A stretch of 64,000 bases of DNA from Ariolimax columbianus (GCA_036924085.1 JAVGWX010000013.1:43927675-43991674); one strand, 5' to 3'; counted from the first letter of the stretch, positions 23,101 to 32,510 are shown. The notes: generated from the sequence alone by a model not told the origin. Numbers and translations: made by a program.

Positions 23101-24663
23101 CCTTGCTTAGGCTCTCCACCATGGGCTTCATTTTGGTGTTTCGTGTGTTGATGGTTTCACACAGCCCATCTGTCAGGATTGCAAATCTGTCCCAGTCGGC
23201 TCGTTTGTAATTCCAACGTGGGAGCGGTTTTGTTTCCTGTGGGCCTACTTCCATGTCAATGGTTAGCCTGATCGGCCTGTGGTCGCTACCTGCCAGTTGG
23301 TTTAGCACCTGGCGGTCTATTTTATAGTGTATGTCCTGTGTGGAGAAGGCCAAATCTGGAGTCGAGGTGGTATGCCATGTTCTTGAATAGAAGCTAGGGC
23401 TATCCTCCGGCCTATTTATTAGGGAGAGATTTGCATCTATCTCCCAATCTTCCACTTCGTCACCTCTACTGTCTGTGTCAGAGTATACCCATCTCTCTGA
23501 GTGGCTGTTGAAATCTCCAACTACTATGCAGTTGGAGTCTCTGACCTCCATACTCGAGAGCGATAGGTCTCTGTTTGGTGGTCCGTACAGATTGAAAATG
23601 CGGAGCTTCGTCTCTTTAGCCATTATGTCAACTCCTACAATTTCTGCTTGTCCGGTGTGATTGACAGATACCGCGCTACTCGGTATGCAGTTTCTGGTCA
23701 GTATCAGGACCCCTCCTTTGTGGCCTTCTCTATCTAGACGGAAGGTCTGGTATCCTCTGATTGAGAATTTATGATTATTGTTGAGGTTCGTTTCCTGGAT
23801 ACATGCCACGTCAATCTTACCTTCATGCAGGTGGTGTGTTAGGGAAAGTTTTTTGTTAATGACTCCCTCCGCATTCCACTGTAGTATTTTGAGGGTCTTG
23901 AGGTTTTGGCCAATAGACGTTTCCCCATAGCCATGTGCCTTGACTCCACGACACATGGGTGGGTGACCACCAGTAGTCAAGGGTGGGCCCCTTCGAGGCG
24001 TGAGGCCCGGCGCTATCGCTGCCTGGCGGGTCTCCTCAGGATGAGCGCCATACGTTTTTCGGTTAGGTTGTACTGCCATCATACTGTGATTTACGTTGCA
24101 CTGTTTTGTTAGGCTTGCGGCCCCGTGCATCCGATTTCAACAGGCGTTTCTGTAGGGATGCCCTCCTTAGCCTTTGGCTGTCCCCAGCCTATCTGCAAGG
24201 CAGCAGTTGTTTACGATCAGAGTTTTCTCTCTTATGGAAGATTCTTACCAGACTATCGAGTCTTTACTACTCGTGTCTATAGGGTGCAATGATGATATGT
24301 GATGATATATGAGATGGACTGGTTTACCCGGAAGAGAGGCAGTCCAGTGTGTCTGTATCCCAGGATCGTCACGTCCTGCCAGAAACGTAGCATTTGCATG
24401 TGAGTGGGGTATCTCTTTTTCCCTTTATTTTCTTGGCTTCTATGCAGGGATGGTACGCCTAGCATTCCCCGCCACCTGGGGTGTTGACACAGTGGGGCAG
24501 GTGTGCAATGTCCGCTGGTCTGCATCTCTTCTGCGTCCAGTATGATAGTTATATGGCTGATAACGTACAGAGGTAGATATCGTAGCCGGAGTGCATTCAG
24601 CCAGGGGACAAGCCTGGTAATGTCACAGAGATGTTGTTCGCCTGATGTGCAGACAACTCTCAT
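20195..24663 (-). mobile_element. I-superfamily (Nimb-like) LINE, near-complete copy
   Basis: The element comprises the 1302-codon ORF at 20222-24130, a short 3' end (TACTGTCTGACTGTGTACGC then GAA repeats at 20195-20212), and upstream sequence to at least 24663. That upstream part is also present, reverse-complemented, in the element at 59799-60465, so it is a 5' UTR and not flanking DNA. No separate ORF1 was recognised. Upstream on the same strand lies 28S-derived sequence. Confidence 0.85.
20222..24130 (-). CDS. LINE polyprotein: endonuclease, reverse transcriptase, RNase H
   Basis: A 1302-residue ORF with an ATG start and no internal stop, sufficient for target-primed reverse transcription. 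The APE-type endonuclease spans residues 80-290: QWN 84-86, QET 112-114, GDFN 205-208, SDHRPI from 282. The RT follows, with YRPISLLSCVGKLMERMI, DLEKAFDKVW, GVPQGGVLSPTLFLVYIND and catalytic FADD at 743-746. RNase H has acidic residues at D1042 (YTDGS), E1082, D1108 and D1161 (GNEEADRLAKEG). A C-terminal CxCx8Hx4C knuckle sits at 1244-1260. This order fits the I superfamily, Nimb-like. An RNA-binding ORF1 would normally precede it and was not found, so the copy may be 5' incomplete. Being intact, it is probably the youngest LINE in the window. Confidence 0.93.
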   Translation of the reverse strand: MHGAASLTKQCNVNHSMMAVQPNRKTYGAHPEETRQAAIAPGLTPRRGPPLTTGGHPPMCRGVKAHGYGETSIGQNLKTLKILQWNAEGVINKKLSLTHHLHEGKIDVACIQETNLNNNHKFSIRGYQTFRLDREGHKGGVLILTRNCIPSSAVSVNHTGQAEIVGVDIMAKETKLRIFNLYGPPNRDLSLSSMEVRDSNCIVVGDFNSHSERWVYSDTDSRGDEVEDWEIDANLSLINRPEDSPSFYSRTWHTTSTPDLAFSTQDIHYKIDRQVLNQLAGSDHRPIRLTIDMEVGPQETKPLPRWNYKRADWDRFAILTDGLCETINTRNTKMKPMVESLSKAILQAATETIPRGARKNYKPYWNDELQKVEDAVTNARNMAEREKSMEANIALKAAAAKYKHTLKQTARESWKNKTESLNLDKEGNKLWKLVRAMNDETPSNKQITIKQGENLITGKKAANAFVDHYARANHIEVPADKHTDISEELKGHENINTAPEEHMMAKLTMREMEEAMRTLKKRKSPGKDGITNEMLMGLGQTAKKKLLSVLNQSWKRGIVPQAWKDAILVPVPKTGKDKTDPNGYRPISLLSCVGKLMERMINTRLMWHLEEKRILIPQQAGFRQHRSTEDQVILIAQEIEDAYQAQKHTVAVWVDLEKAFDKVWKDGLRVKLRRSNVCGKMYKWINHYLKQRTARVQVQGQMSKKGTLEQGVPQGGVLSPTLFLVYINDITENIPRRDHSSMFADDLAIWTSEKNLTIARNRMQTALTSLEEWANSWLVKINEEKTTCTIFSLSLKPQSTKLSLNGKIVQPNDNPTYLGVTFDRRMTWKSQIERNRMKARERMAIMRKLAGTSWGADEGILKKLYTGRVRPVLEYGIAAWTTAAKANFDKVNKLQNQAMRIITGGMKSTPIVELEKITKLQSMTDRRDCRAQLQSQKLRRLTDHPMYQRLNNLGNGKLKRRNFAEIAKAKMHEDPINALTTPKPITTVRKPTWRQDIFPEVVENIPGIANKNCQSEKERRDTTLSFITKSYPSMDWTHAYTDGSVTNTTQNGGAGAFLNLPNGRKITLSFATGKYTSNFRAEAEALRAAVEEMVTHSENESHIVLLTDALEVVTALKSQKNTELNDLRAALCKLCQQSAPKRVVVQWVPSHCNIQGNEEADRLAKEGARLPQTDTSMTYEESKRLIKARYTTKWETEHTGYTKNDAYYQLNRREQVVVFRLRTGPNRLRYHLFNKLKIGCTDECPCGTGKMTTEHLLQNCPTYEDQREQMWPLPVELQDKLYGSGESLRMTAAFFEKIMVTV

Positions 24664-24789
24664 GGTCAGTGGTTGAGTCTTGACAGTTCACAGTGAGGTG
24701 GCTGCTCTACTGTTTTCGACACCCCGACCAGGTACTAAGTCTTTGGTTGATGTTTTCGCACCCCAACGCCGTATAGGGTGAGTATCAAG

Positions 24790-25135
24790 CAGTTGTCCGC
24801 CCGCTTTGATTTGGCGGACGGCAAGGACCTCTTACTGTGGCTCTACCTGATAGGGCTGGGGCGCAAGCCCCAGGTCCCGAGCATGTAGGAGCCTCCCATT
24901 GCAGTGGTGCTGAGATTTTAGGCGGGATTGCGGCTTACAAGGGTTCGGCCGTAATCCCTCACATGGTAGCCTCGCGCCCTTGGCTTATCAGCCTGGTACG
25001 TGAACCAAAGTGTCTGCGGCTCCTCTCGATTTGAGCTGGTTTTCCGTAGCAACGCCCTGTCATTTGTAGGGTAAAACTGACCTGTCTTCAGATGATCTAT
25101 TTCCAGCACCTGTTCACTATTTGGTCAGACGAATT
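24790..25135 (-). pseudogene. 28S rRNA 3'-end-derived sequence (decayed)
   Basis: Read on the - strand, it follows the end of eukaryotic 28S: GTAGGGTAAAACTGACCTGT (rev.), a degenerate sarcin-ricin region CGAGAGGAGCCGCAG, then AGGCTACCATGTGAGGGATT and CAATCCCGCCTAAAATCTCA. Identity to a generic animal 28S is roughly 70 percent by eye, so it is not functional. Part of it recurs at the 5' end of the retroelement at 59799. Confidence 0.75.
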
Positions 25136-25254
25136 TATTGAGGGCTTTTGTTTGTCAATGACCAGGTATTTGAAATCTGCGGTTTCTGCGGAGTTAAACA
25201 CGATTTCCGTTGCGTTCTTTCATTTGAGTGTTTGAGAGCTGACTTGTCATCCGT

Positions 25255-25708
25255 GAGTCTAATACCAGCGTACGTTCATTATTAGACCCAAACGGCAGTG
25301 CTCTCGATTTGTCAAATGTTCTACAGTATTGGCGTGTTCATTCAAATTAAGCCGCAGGTTCCACACCTGGTGGTGCCCTTCCGTCAATTCCCTTAGCGAG
25401 ACAATCAAGTTTCTTAGGGGGTAGCCCCAGATTTTCGAGGGTCTAATTCCAGCACATGTTCTTTATTAGACCCCACGAAGGTGTACTTTTTGATAGTCAT
25501 TCTGCAGTATTGGCGTGTTAAATTAACTTAGGTCTCAGGCTCCACTCCTGATAGTGCTCTTCCGTCAATTCCTTTATCAGACACTGGATGCAGACAAAAC
25601 CGGGCCACAGGGGGCATAACCCCAGAATTCTGGGGGTCTAAGTCCAGCACCAGTTCAATATTAGACCCCAGAAGAGTGGTCTCGGCATGTCAATCATTTC
25701 AGTGTTGG
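25255..25708 (-). repeat. tandem chimeric 18S/28S junction repeat, 3 units
   Basis: Each unit carries a 28S piece (GTCTAAxxCCAGCAC...TTATTAGACCC, starting at 25257, 25441, 25636) and an 18S piece (AAGCCGCAGGCTCCACTCCT...CCGTCAATTCC, with CCGTCAATT at 25381, 25562, 25758). The period is about 181-196 bp. The last unit flows into a long 18S block; the other side leads to 28S sequence. Confidence 0.75.
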
Positions 25709-25732
25709 CCGTGTTGAGTCAAATTAAGCCGC

Positions 25733-25781
<49 letters not shown>

Positions 25782-26358
25782 TTTGCAACCATACTTCCCC
25801 CGGAACCCAAACACTTTGGTTTCCCGGAAGCTGCCCGCAGAGTCATCGAAGCAACTTCTGCGGATCGCTAGTCGGCATCGTTTATGGTCAGAACTATGAC
25901 GGTATCTGATCGTCTTCGCGCCTCTGACTTTCGTTCTTGATTAATGAAAACATTCTTGACAAATGCTTTCGCAGTAGCTCGTCTTGCGGCGATCCAAGAA
26001 TTTCACCTCTAACGCCGCAATACGAATGCCCCCGTTTGTCCCTGTTAATCATTACCTCCAGTTCCGAAAACCAACAAAATAGAACCGAGGTCCTATTCCA
26101 TTATTCCATGCACCATTATTCAGGCAGCCGAGGCCTGCTTTGAACACTCTAATTTTTTCAAAGTAAACGCGCCGGCCACCCAGGACGCTCAGCTAAGCGC
26201 ACCCGTGGGAGAGAGCCGGCAGACGGTAGAGCAGGAGACAACGGGCAGTGAACCGGCGCGAGCCGGACCGCCCGCCTGCGCCTGAGATCCAACTACGAGC
26301 TTTTTAACTGCAACAACTTTAATATACGCTATTGGAGCTGGAATTACCGCGGCTGCTG
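25709..26358 (-). rRNA. 18S rRNA, internal fragment
   Basis: The - strand runs from CAGCAGCCGCGGTAATTCC (530 loop) through the V4 region, GAATAATGGTGCATGGAATA, GTGAAATTCTTGGATCGCCG, AAGAACGAAAGTCAGAGGCG and GGAATTGACGGAAGGGCACC to GGCTTAATTTGACTCAACAC. About 650 nt of the usual 1800 is present, with conserved positions apparently intact. Both ends are abrupt, so it cannot make a functional rRNA. The good conservation suggests recent derivation from the active rDNA. Confidence 0.92.
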
Positions 26359-26369
26359 TGCCACATATA

Positions 26370-26622
26370 TGACTAACAATACATACACTAATTAAAGAAA
26401 GATTTGTATTATATATTAGGACATATTTTGTATTTGTTGAGAGCGGTGAATGCTTGAAATGCATTGCAACAGGAAATAGTGGGCGAATTGTATTGTTAAT
26501 GGACACAAGAATAGATCGGATGTACATAGTTATTCTTAGATCACGGATCATGTGGGGTAGAAACATTGGCTGTTTACATAATCTGCTATCTTATAAACCA
26601 GAATTAAGAAGTTAAATTAACT
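26370..26622 (+). mobile_element. CR1-like LINE 3' end
   Basis: Shares GAGCGGTGAATGCTTGAAATGCATTGC and the terminal AGAATTAAGAAGTTAAATTAAC with the 3' end of 4015-5012. Severely 5'-truncated. Confidence 0.75.
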
Positions 26623-26930
26623 TAAGTAGCAAAGAGAAACAGAATGTGGAATAAAGAGGTGCAAGCCATTGTTGAAGCAATATCCCGTTCCGACCAAATA
26701 TGTTGGTGGGGAGTAAAACCACCTGGTTCAGCCACTTTATGAGAATGTAGCCTGACCAACTACTCTGTGCACCTATAACGCATGCCGATCGGGTTGTTCG
26801 CAACCGTAGCAGGCCGAGAACTAGATAGATAATAAATCTTTCTGATGTTCTAAATCGTCATAGGAAAATTACTTTTCCAGGGATTCGTCTGGCTCTGGGC
26901 AGAAAACTACGGCTCACGACGACCCCTCAC
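26623..26930. other. no recognisable feature
   Basis: Nothing identified. Confidence 0.4.
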
Positions 26931-26931
26931 G

Positions 26932-27780
26932 ACAGAAGAGATAAGACAAAACAAGACAAGAAATGACAAGATAGATACAATAAAAGAAACGGTACACAAG
27001 ATAAAACAAGAAAGACACGACAAGATACTATAGACAAGACCGGATATAATAGACAAGACCGGATAGAATAGACAGGGCAAGACACAACAGACAAGACTAG
27101 ATAGAATAGCCAAGACTAGATAGAATAGACAAAACTAGATAGAATAGATAGGACAAGACATAATAGACAATACTAGATAGAATAGACATGAGAAGACACC
27201 ATAGACAAGACTAGATAGAATAGACAAGACTAGATAGAATAGACATGACTAGATACAATAGACAGGACTCGATACAATAGAGAAGACTAGATATAATAGA
27301 GAAGACTAGATAGAATAGACAAGACTAGGTAGAATAGACAAGACTAGATAGAATAGACAAGACTAGATAGAATAGGCAAGACCATGATAAAATAGACAAG
27401 ACTGGATACAATAGAGAAGACTGGATATAATAGATAAGACTAGATAGAATAGACAAGACACGATAGAAAAGAAAGGCAAGACAAGATAGAATAGACAAGA
27501 CAAGATAGAATAGAAAAGACAAGATAGACAAGACCAGATAGAATAGACAAAACAAGATAGACAGGACCAGAAAGGACATGTCAAGATCGTCAAATCCAGA
27601 CAAAACAAGGCAAGACAGACAAGGCAAGATAGACAAGAAAAGACAAGATACACAGGAACAGACAAAATACGTTAGACAAGCAAATACAAATCAAGATAGA
27701 CAGGACACGATAGACAGAACAAGAAAAAAACCAGACCAGACACAAAACCAGATAAGACAAGACAAGACAAGATAGACAAT
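26932..27780. repeat. degenerate GACAAGACTAGATAGAATA array
   Basis: About 850 bp built from 10-bp half-units AATAGACAAG and ACTAGATAG, diverging toward GACAAGATAGACAAGA at the right end. Confidence 0.92.
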
Positions 27781-27904
27781 CGTTGTCATTAGTGCAATCA
27801 CGACGTATTTTCTATTTATAATGCTTCCAAAATTTGCCAGTAATCTTCCTTCGTTATTATTATATTTATTCCGTTGTTTTTAAAAAAAAGCTCGTAGTTA
27901 TCTA

Positions 27905-28440
27905 ATATAACTACATAAATTCGGTAATGTAGACAAGTCTCCATTTTAGCTAGCATATCTAATTCGGTAACATAAACAAGTCTCCATTTTAGCTAGCATA
28001 TCTAATTCAGTAATGTAAACAAGTCTTAATTTTAGCTAGCATATCTAATTCAGTAATGTAAACAAGTCTTAATTTTAGCTAGCATATCTAATTCGGTAAC
28101 GTAAACAAGTCTCCATTTTAGCTAGCATATCTAATTCGGTAACATAAACAAGTCTCCATTTTAGCTAGCATATCTAATTCAGTAATGTAAACAAGTCTTA
28201 ATTTTAGCTAGCATATCTAATTCAGTAATGTAAACAAGTCTTAATTTTAGCTTGCATATCTAATTCGGTAACGTAAACAAGTCTCCATTTTAGCTAGCAT
28301 ATCTAATTCAGTAATGTAAACAAGTCTTAATTTTAGCTAGCATATCTAATTCAGTAATGTAAACAAGTCTTAATTTTAGCTAGCATATCTAATTCGGTAA
28401 TGTAAACAAGTCTCCATTTTAGATAGCATATCTATTTTTT
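27905..28440. repeat. 43-bp minisatellite with higher-order A-A-B-B structure
   Basis: Twelve copies of a 43-bp unit, each containing TTTTAGCTAGCATATC or a variant. Two variants alternate: A (CGGTAA...GTCTCCAT) and B (CAGTAATG...GTCTTAAT). The order is AABB AABB ABB A. Confidence 0.93.
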
Positions 28441-28543
28441 AGTAATGTAAACAAACCTTCTTGTTAACTAATTCGCAAATGTAAACAAACTTTCTTATTA
28501 ACTGATTCGGTAGTGTAAAGCAACCCTCATGTTAACTAGTATA
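28441..28543. repeat. diverged 34-bp repeat flank
   Basis: Shortened repeat units ending in GTTAACT, for example GATTCGGTAGTGTAAAGCAA. The same repeat continues at 29813-29870 on the far side of the nested insertions. Confidence 0.7.
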
Positions 28544-28705
28544 CCTTCTTCTTCTTCTTCTTCTTCTTCTTCTTCTTCTTCTTCTTCTGCGTTCATTCTC
28601 ATTCTCCCGCTACCAAGCCGTGAACAGGGCTTTGCAAGTAACATGATGTTGTCTGGAAAACGGATTTGCGTTGTGTCGCTAGTTTACAGTTTGCCTGCGA
28701 TATTT
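28544..28705 (-). mobile_element. SINE 3' portion, split by a solo LTR
   Basis: Starts with the GAA tail (TTC repeats at 28546-28586 on +) and continues through the SINE body to GCGATATTT. The remainder, ATTTGCACCTTTCGGTCCGA, resumes at 29765-29803. The SINE is flanked by the 9-bp duplication ACTAGTATA at 28535-28543 and 29804-29812. Confidence 0.88.
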
Positions 28706-29371
28706 TGTAACAGTTCCCGCCGGGGCAAGAGGGTTTAGGACAGGGGTGATGTGGTTGCTGATAACAAAGGCACCATAACATGTTAAACCTTAAAGCTACC
28801 TGAATGCGTGTCAAGGTCACTCACTGTCTCAACAAAGAAAAACAGAGTTGGGGCAAATAATGTGGACAAGTAGGAGCTGACCACTGGCGTTCTGATTTGG
28901 GTAGGGGGAGAATGAGTGACAGACTTATTGACAAGCGGAGCTTGCTGCTATAGATGAGTGACAGGTGTGCAACGTATTTCGTTCCAATAAGACTGAATAA
29001 AGCCATCCCCCCTGAGATCCATTGGTTAGCTTTGATACTGCTTTAGTGTATATAACACGAGACAAAGTTTAGCTCAGGAGGCTGAATGAGAGAGGCTGGA
29101 TGAGAGAGGCTGGATGAGCGAGAGAGTGAATGTAGATATGAGTCTGGTCTAGCTCACCGATAGATAGAGGAGCGACTGATAGACTGTTGTATGAATGTTA
29201 GTGATAGAACAGGATCGCTCAAATAGGTGTGTGAGTTTTGTATTAATAGATAATCTGAACGTCTGTTGTAAGCAGGACACACTGTGAACGAGGTATGTCC
29301 AGATCGCCCGCCTGTGGGGATTTGAGTGAGGAAGAGCTTTTGATAAGGTGTGTTGAGGATGCAGTTAAAAG

Positions 29372-29455
<84 letters not shown>

Positions 29456-29764
29456 TGGGAGTAAGGCAATAGAACTGGGTTTTAGTTAGTTGGGAATTCC
29501 ATCAATAGCTAATGCTTAAAATTTCCGCTTTAGTTAATATGTATTTTTTCATATATATATAATATAGGAATATTTAGTTAAGATGATATGTATTGTATTG
29601 TGTTTGTAATTTCACTACTCATTTTTCTGGTATGAGTATTATATAATAAATATGCCATCTGCTGTGTGCTATATTATTTGCAGTGTGTGGTCATGATGAT
29701 GTGGATGAGTGTGATAATGTTCTGAGTTAGAATAACCCTAGGGCAAACAGTGGGATCTGCCACA
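28706..29764. mobile_element. solo LTR (1059 bp)
   Basis: Starts TGTAACAGTTCCC and ends GGGATCTGCCACA (TG...CA termini). It is flanked by the 4-bp duplication ATTT (28702-28705 and 29765-29768) and sits inside a SINE whose two halves join perfectly when it is removed. It contains a TATATAACACG box near 29050, an ATAATAAATA polyadenylation-like site near 29643 and a GT microsatellite. No gag/pol is present. Size and 4-bp target site suit a Ty3-like LTR, but the family is not established. Confidence 0.75.
29371..29454. repeat. (GT)n microsatellite
   Basis: Pure GT run of about 84 bp within the solo LTR. Confidence 0.98.
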
Positions 29765-29803
29765 ATTTGCACCTTTCGGTCCGACACATCCGTCTTCGAC
29801 AGG
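29765..29803 (-). mobile_element. SINE 5' remnant beyond the solo LTR
   Basis: ATTTGCACCTTTCGGTCCGA then CACATCCGTCTTCGACAGG completes the SINE begun at 28544, followed directly by its target duplication. Confidence 0.88.
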
Positions 29804-30004
29804 ACTAGTATAACTAAATCGGTAATTTAATAAACCTATTTGTTAACTAATTGAGTAGTGTGGAAATATTGTTAGCTCAGCTGTGTTAACCACGTGGGAA
29901 TTAACAAAATGATTCATAGGCTTTGTCATTGTTTGTAAACAGGGCATCGGACGAGTCGCCCAACCTGGACCCCCAGGCGATTATTTCATTTCATTGGCGA
30001 TTCA

Positions 30005-30095
30005 CAATGAGAGAGAGAGAGACAGAAAGAGATAGAGAGAGAGTGTGTTTGTGGGTGTGAAAGAGAGATAATGTGTGTGTGTGTGTGTGTGTGAC

Positions 30096-30183
<88 letters not shown>

Positions 30184-30475
30184 TAAGAGAGTGTTTGTGG
30201 GTGTGACAGAGAGAGAGAGAGAGAAAGAGAGAAAGTGTGTGTGTGTGCGTGTGTGTGACAGAGAGTGATAGAGAGAGAGTGGGAGTGTGTGTGTGTGTGA
30301 CAGAGAGAGAGATAGAGAGAGTGAGAGTGTGTTTGTGGGTATGACAGAGAGAAAGAGAGAATGTGTGTGTGTGTGCGTGAGTGTGACAGAGAAAGAGATA
30401 GAGAGAGTGGGAGTGTTTTTGTGGGTGTGGCAGAGAGAGAGAGAGAGAGGAAGAGAGAGAGAGTGAGAGGCAGAA
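30005..30475. repeat. compound GA / GT / TA microsatellite
   Basis: Blocks of GAGA, GTGTGT and a TA run (30100-30147) alternate. A unit of GTGTGACAGAGAGAGATAGA recurs about six times, giving a loose period near 60-75 bp. Confidence 0.93.
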
Positions 30476-30639
30476 AGCAATAAACAAAATTGGAAGTGGG
30501 AAGGGAGATAGAGATGACAGTAGCCTTGACCTTGTGGTGATGAATACTAGCTGCTGTGTCATAGACAAACGTCCCGACAGCTCTGGAAGGTTATGTGACT
30601 CAGTACTTGGGTTAACACTGTCATTGTCTCTGTTCATGC

Positions 30640-31545
30640 CGGCTCCGTGTCTCTGTCATTGTCTGTCCCTTGTTTCTGTTCTTCTTTGCCCCTTTTCTGC
30701 CATTTGTCTCTCTCCTTGTTTGCCCTTTGTATGCCCCTTGCCTATGTCCTTGTTTGCCCTTTGCCTGCCCCTTGCCCCTGTCCTTGTTTGCCCTTTGTCT
30801 GCCCCTTGTTTCTTTCCTTGTTTTCCCCTTTTCTGCCCCTTGTTTCTCTTCGTGTCCTTGTATCTGTCCTTTTTGTCCCTTTTTTTTCCTTGTCTCTGTC
30901 CTTGTTTGCCCCTGTTTGTCCATAGTCTCTGTCCTTTTATTATCCCTTGTCTCTGTCTTTGTTTGTCCCTTGTATCTGTCCTTATTTGTCCTTTGCAATT
31001 GTTCTATTTTTCCTTTGGTTCAGCCCCTTTTCGTCGTCTATCTATGTCCTTCTGTACCCTTTCTCTGTCCTCTTGTGTACCTCGTTTATGTCCTTCTGTA
31101 CCCTTTCTCTGTCCTCTTGTCTACCTCGTCTATGTCCTTGTTATCCCTTGTTTTTGTCTGTGTCTGATCCTGGTGTCTGTTTTTGTAATGCCCAATATCT
31201 TTGTCTTTGTTTATCTTTTTTCTGTTCCTGTTAGTCGCCTGTATCTGTCCTTGTTTCCCTTTGTCTCTGTCTGTGTTTGCCTTTGTCTCTGTCCCTGTTT
31301 CCCTTTGTCTCTGTCCGTGTTTGCCTTTGTCTCTGTCTCCCTTTGTCTATGTCCGTGTTTACCTTTGTCTCTGTCCTTGGTTTCCTTTGTTTTTGCCCTT
31401 GTTTTCTCTTTTGTTTTGTCCATTGTCGGTCCTTGTCTGCTCCTGAAGTTTATCCGTGTTTGTCTCGTGTCTCTTTTCTTATCTGTCTCTTGTCTTTATA
31501 TGCTCGTCGTGTCAATCCTTGGTTGTCTCTAGTCTCTTTTCTTGT
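30640..31545. repeat. degenerate CTGTCCTTGTTTGCCCTTTGT array
   Basis: About 900 bp of imperfect 18-24-bp pyrimidine-rich units. It grades into the homogeneous 69-bp array. Long Leu/Cys/Phe-rich ORFs are repeat products. Confidence 0.9.
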
Positions 31546-32235
31546 TTGTCCCCTGTGTATGTTCTTGTTTGTCCCCTGTGTCTTTTCTTGTTTGTCCCCT
31601 GTGTCTTTTCCTGTTTGTCCCCTGTGTATGTTCTTGTTTGTCCCCTGTGTATGTTCTTGTTTGTCCCCTGTGTATGTTCTTGTTTGTCCCCTGTGTATGT
31701 TCTTGTTTGTCCCCTGTGTATGTTCTTGTTTGTCCCTTGTCTCTTTTTTTATTTGTTGCCTGTGTCTTTTCTTGTTTGTCCCCTGTGTATGTTCTTGTTT
31801 GTCCCTTGTCTCTTTTTTTATTTGTTGCCTGTGTCTTTTCTTGTTTGTCCCCTGTGTATGTTCTTGTTTGTCCCTTGTCTCTTTTTTTATTTGTTGCCTG
31901 TGTCTTTTCTTGTTTGTCCCCTGTGTATGTTCTTGTTTGTCCCTTGTCTCTTTTTTTATTTGTTGCCTGTGTCTTTTCTTGTTTGTCCCCTGTGTATGTT
32001 CTTGTTTGTCCCTTGTCTCTTTTTTTATTTGTTGCCTGTGTCTTTTCTTGTTTGTCCCCTGTGTATGTTCTTGTTTGTCCCTTGTCTCTTTTTTTATTTG
32101 TTGCCTGTGTCTTTTCTTGTTTGTCCCCTGTGTATGTTCTTGTTTGTCCCTTGTCTCTTTTTTTATTTGTTGCCTGTGTCTTTTCTTGTTTGTCCCCTGT
32201 GTATGTTCTTGTTTGTCCCTTGGCTCTGTTTTGCA
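31546..32235. repeat. 69-bp higher-order minisatellite
   Basis: First about six 24-bp units TTGTCCCCTGTGTATGTTCT, then seven copies of a 69-bp unit starting at 31718, 31787 and so on to 32200. Each 69-bp unit consists of three variant units. The period is 23 codons, so both strands stay open throughout. Confidence 0.95.
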
Positions 32236-32334
32236 TGTGTCACGACTAGGCCCATGGTTATCCTTTGTCTCTGTCTTTTCTTGTTCTTATTCTCTGTTTT
32301 TGTTAGATAATAACCTTGTTGGTCCGTTGTCCTT

Positions 32335-32510
32335 ACTCTCTGTCTTTCTTTCTCCTTCCCTACCCCGTGTCTCTCTGTCTCCTTCACTACTTTCTGTCTC
32401 TCTCTCTCTCCTTCCTTACTCTCTCTCTCTCTCTCTTTAGTTGCTCTTTGTCTCCCTCTCCTTATTTAATCATTCTTTCTCTCTCTCTCTCTTTCTGGCT
32501 CTCTTTCCTT
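32335..32510. repeat. (TC)n-rich low-complexity tract
   Basis: CTCTCTCT blocks with TTCCTTAC interruptions. Confidence 0.9.

Noticed and set aside
24277..24663. 128-codon - strand ORF upstream of the LINE ORF as a possible ORF1
   Set aside because: The related copy at 59.9-60.2 kb has stops and shifts in this frame, and no RNA-binding or CCHC motif is present; more likely 5' UTR.
27905..28440. Possible CRISPR-like array
   Set aside because: Units are directly adjacent, with no unique spacers, and the genome is eukaryotic.
30534..31532. 332-codon ORF
   Set aside because: Low-complexity pyrimidine-rich repeat translation.
31277..32440. 387-codon Cys/Leu/Phe-rich ORF resembling a membrane protein
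   Set aside because: Arises from a tandem repeat whose period is a multiple of three; it has no unique domain and is open on both strands.
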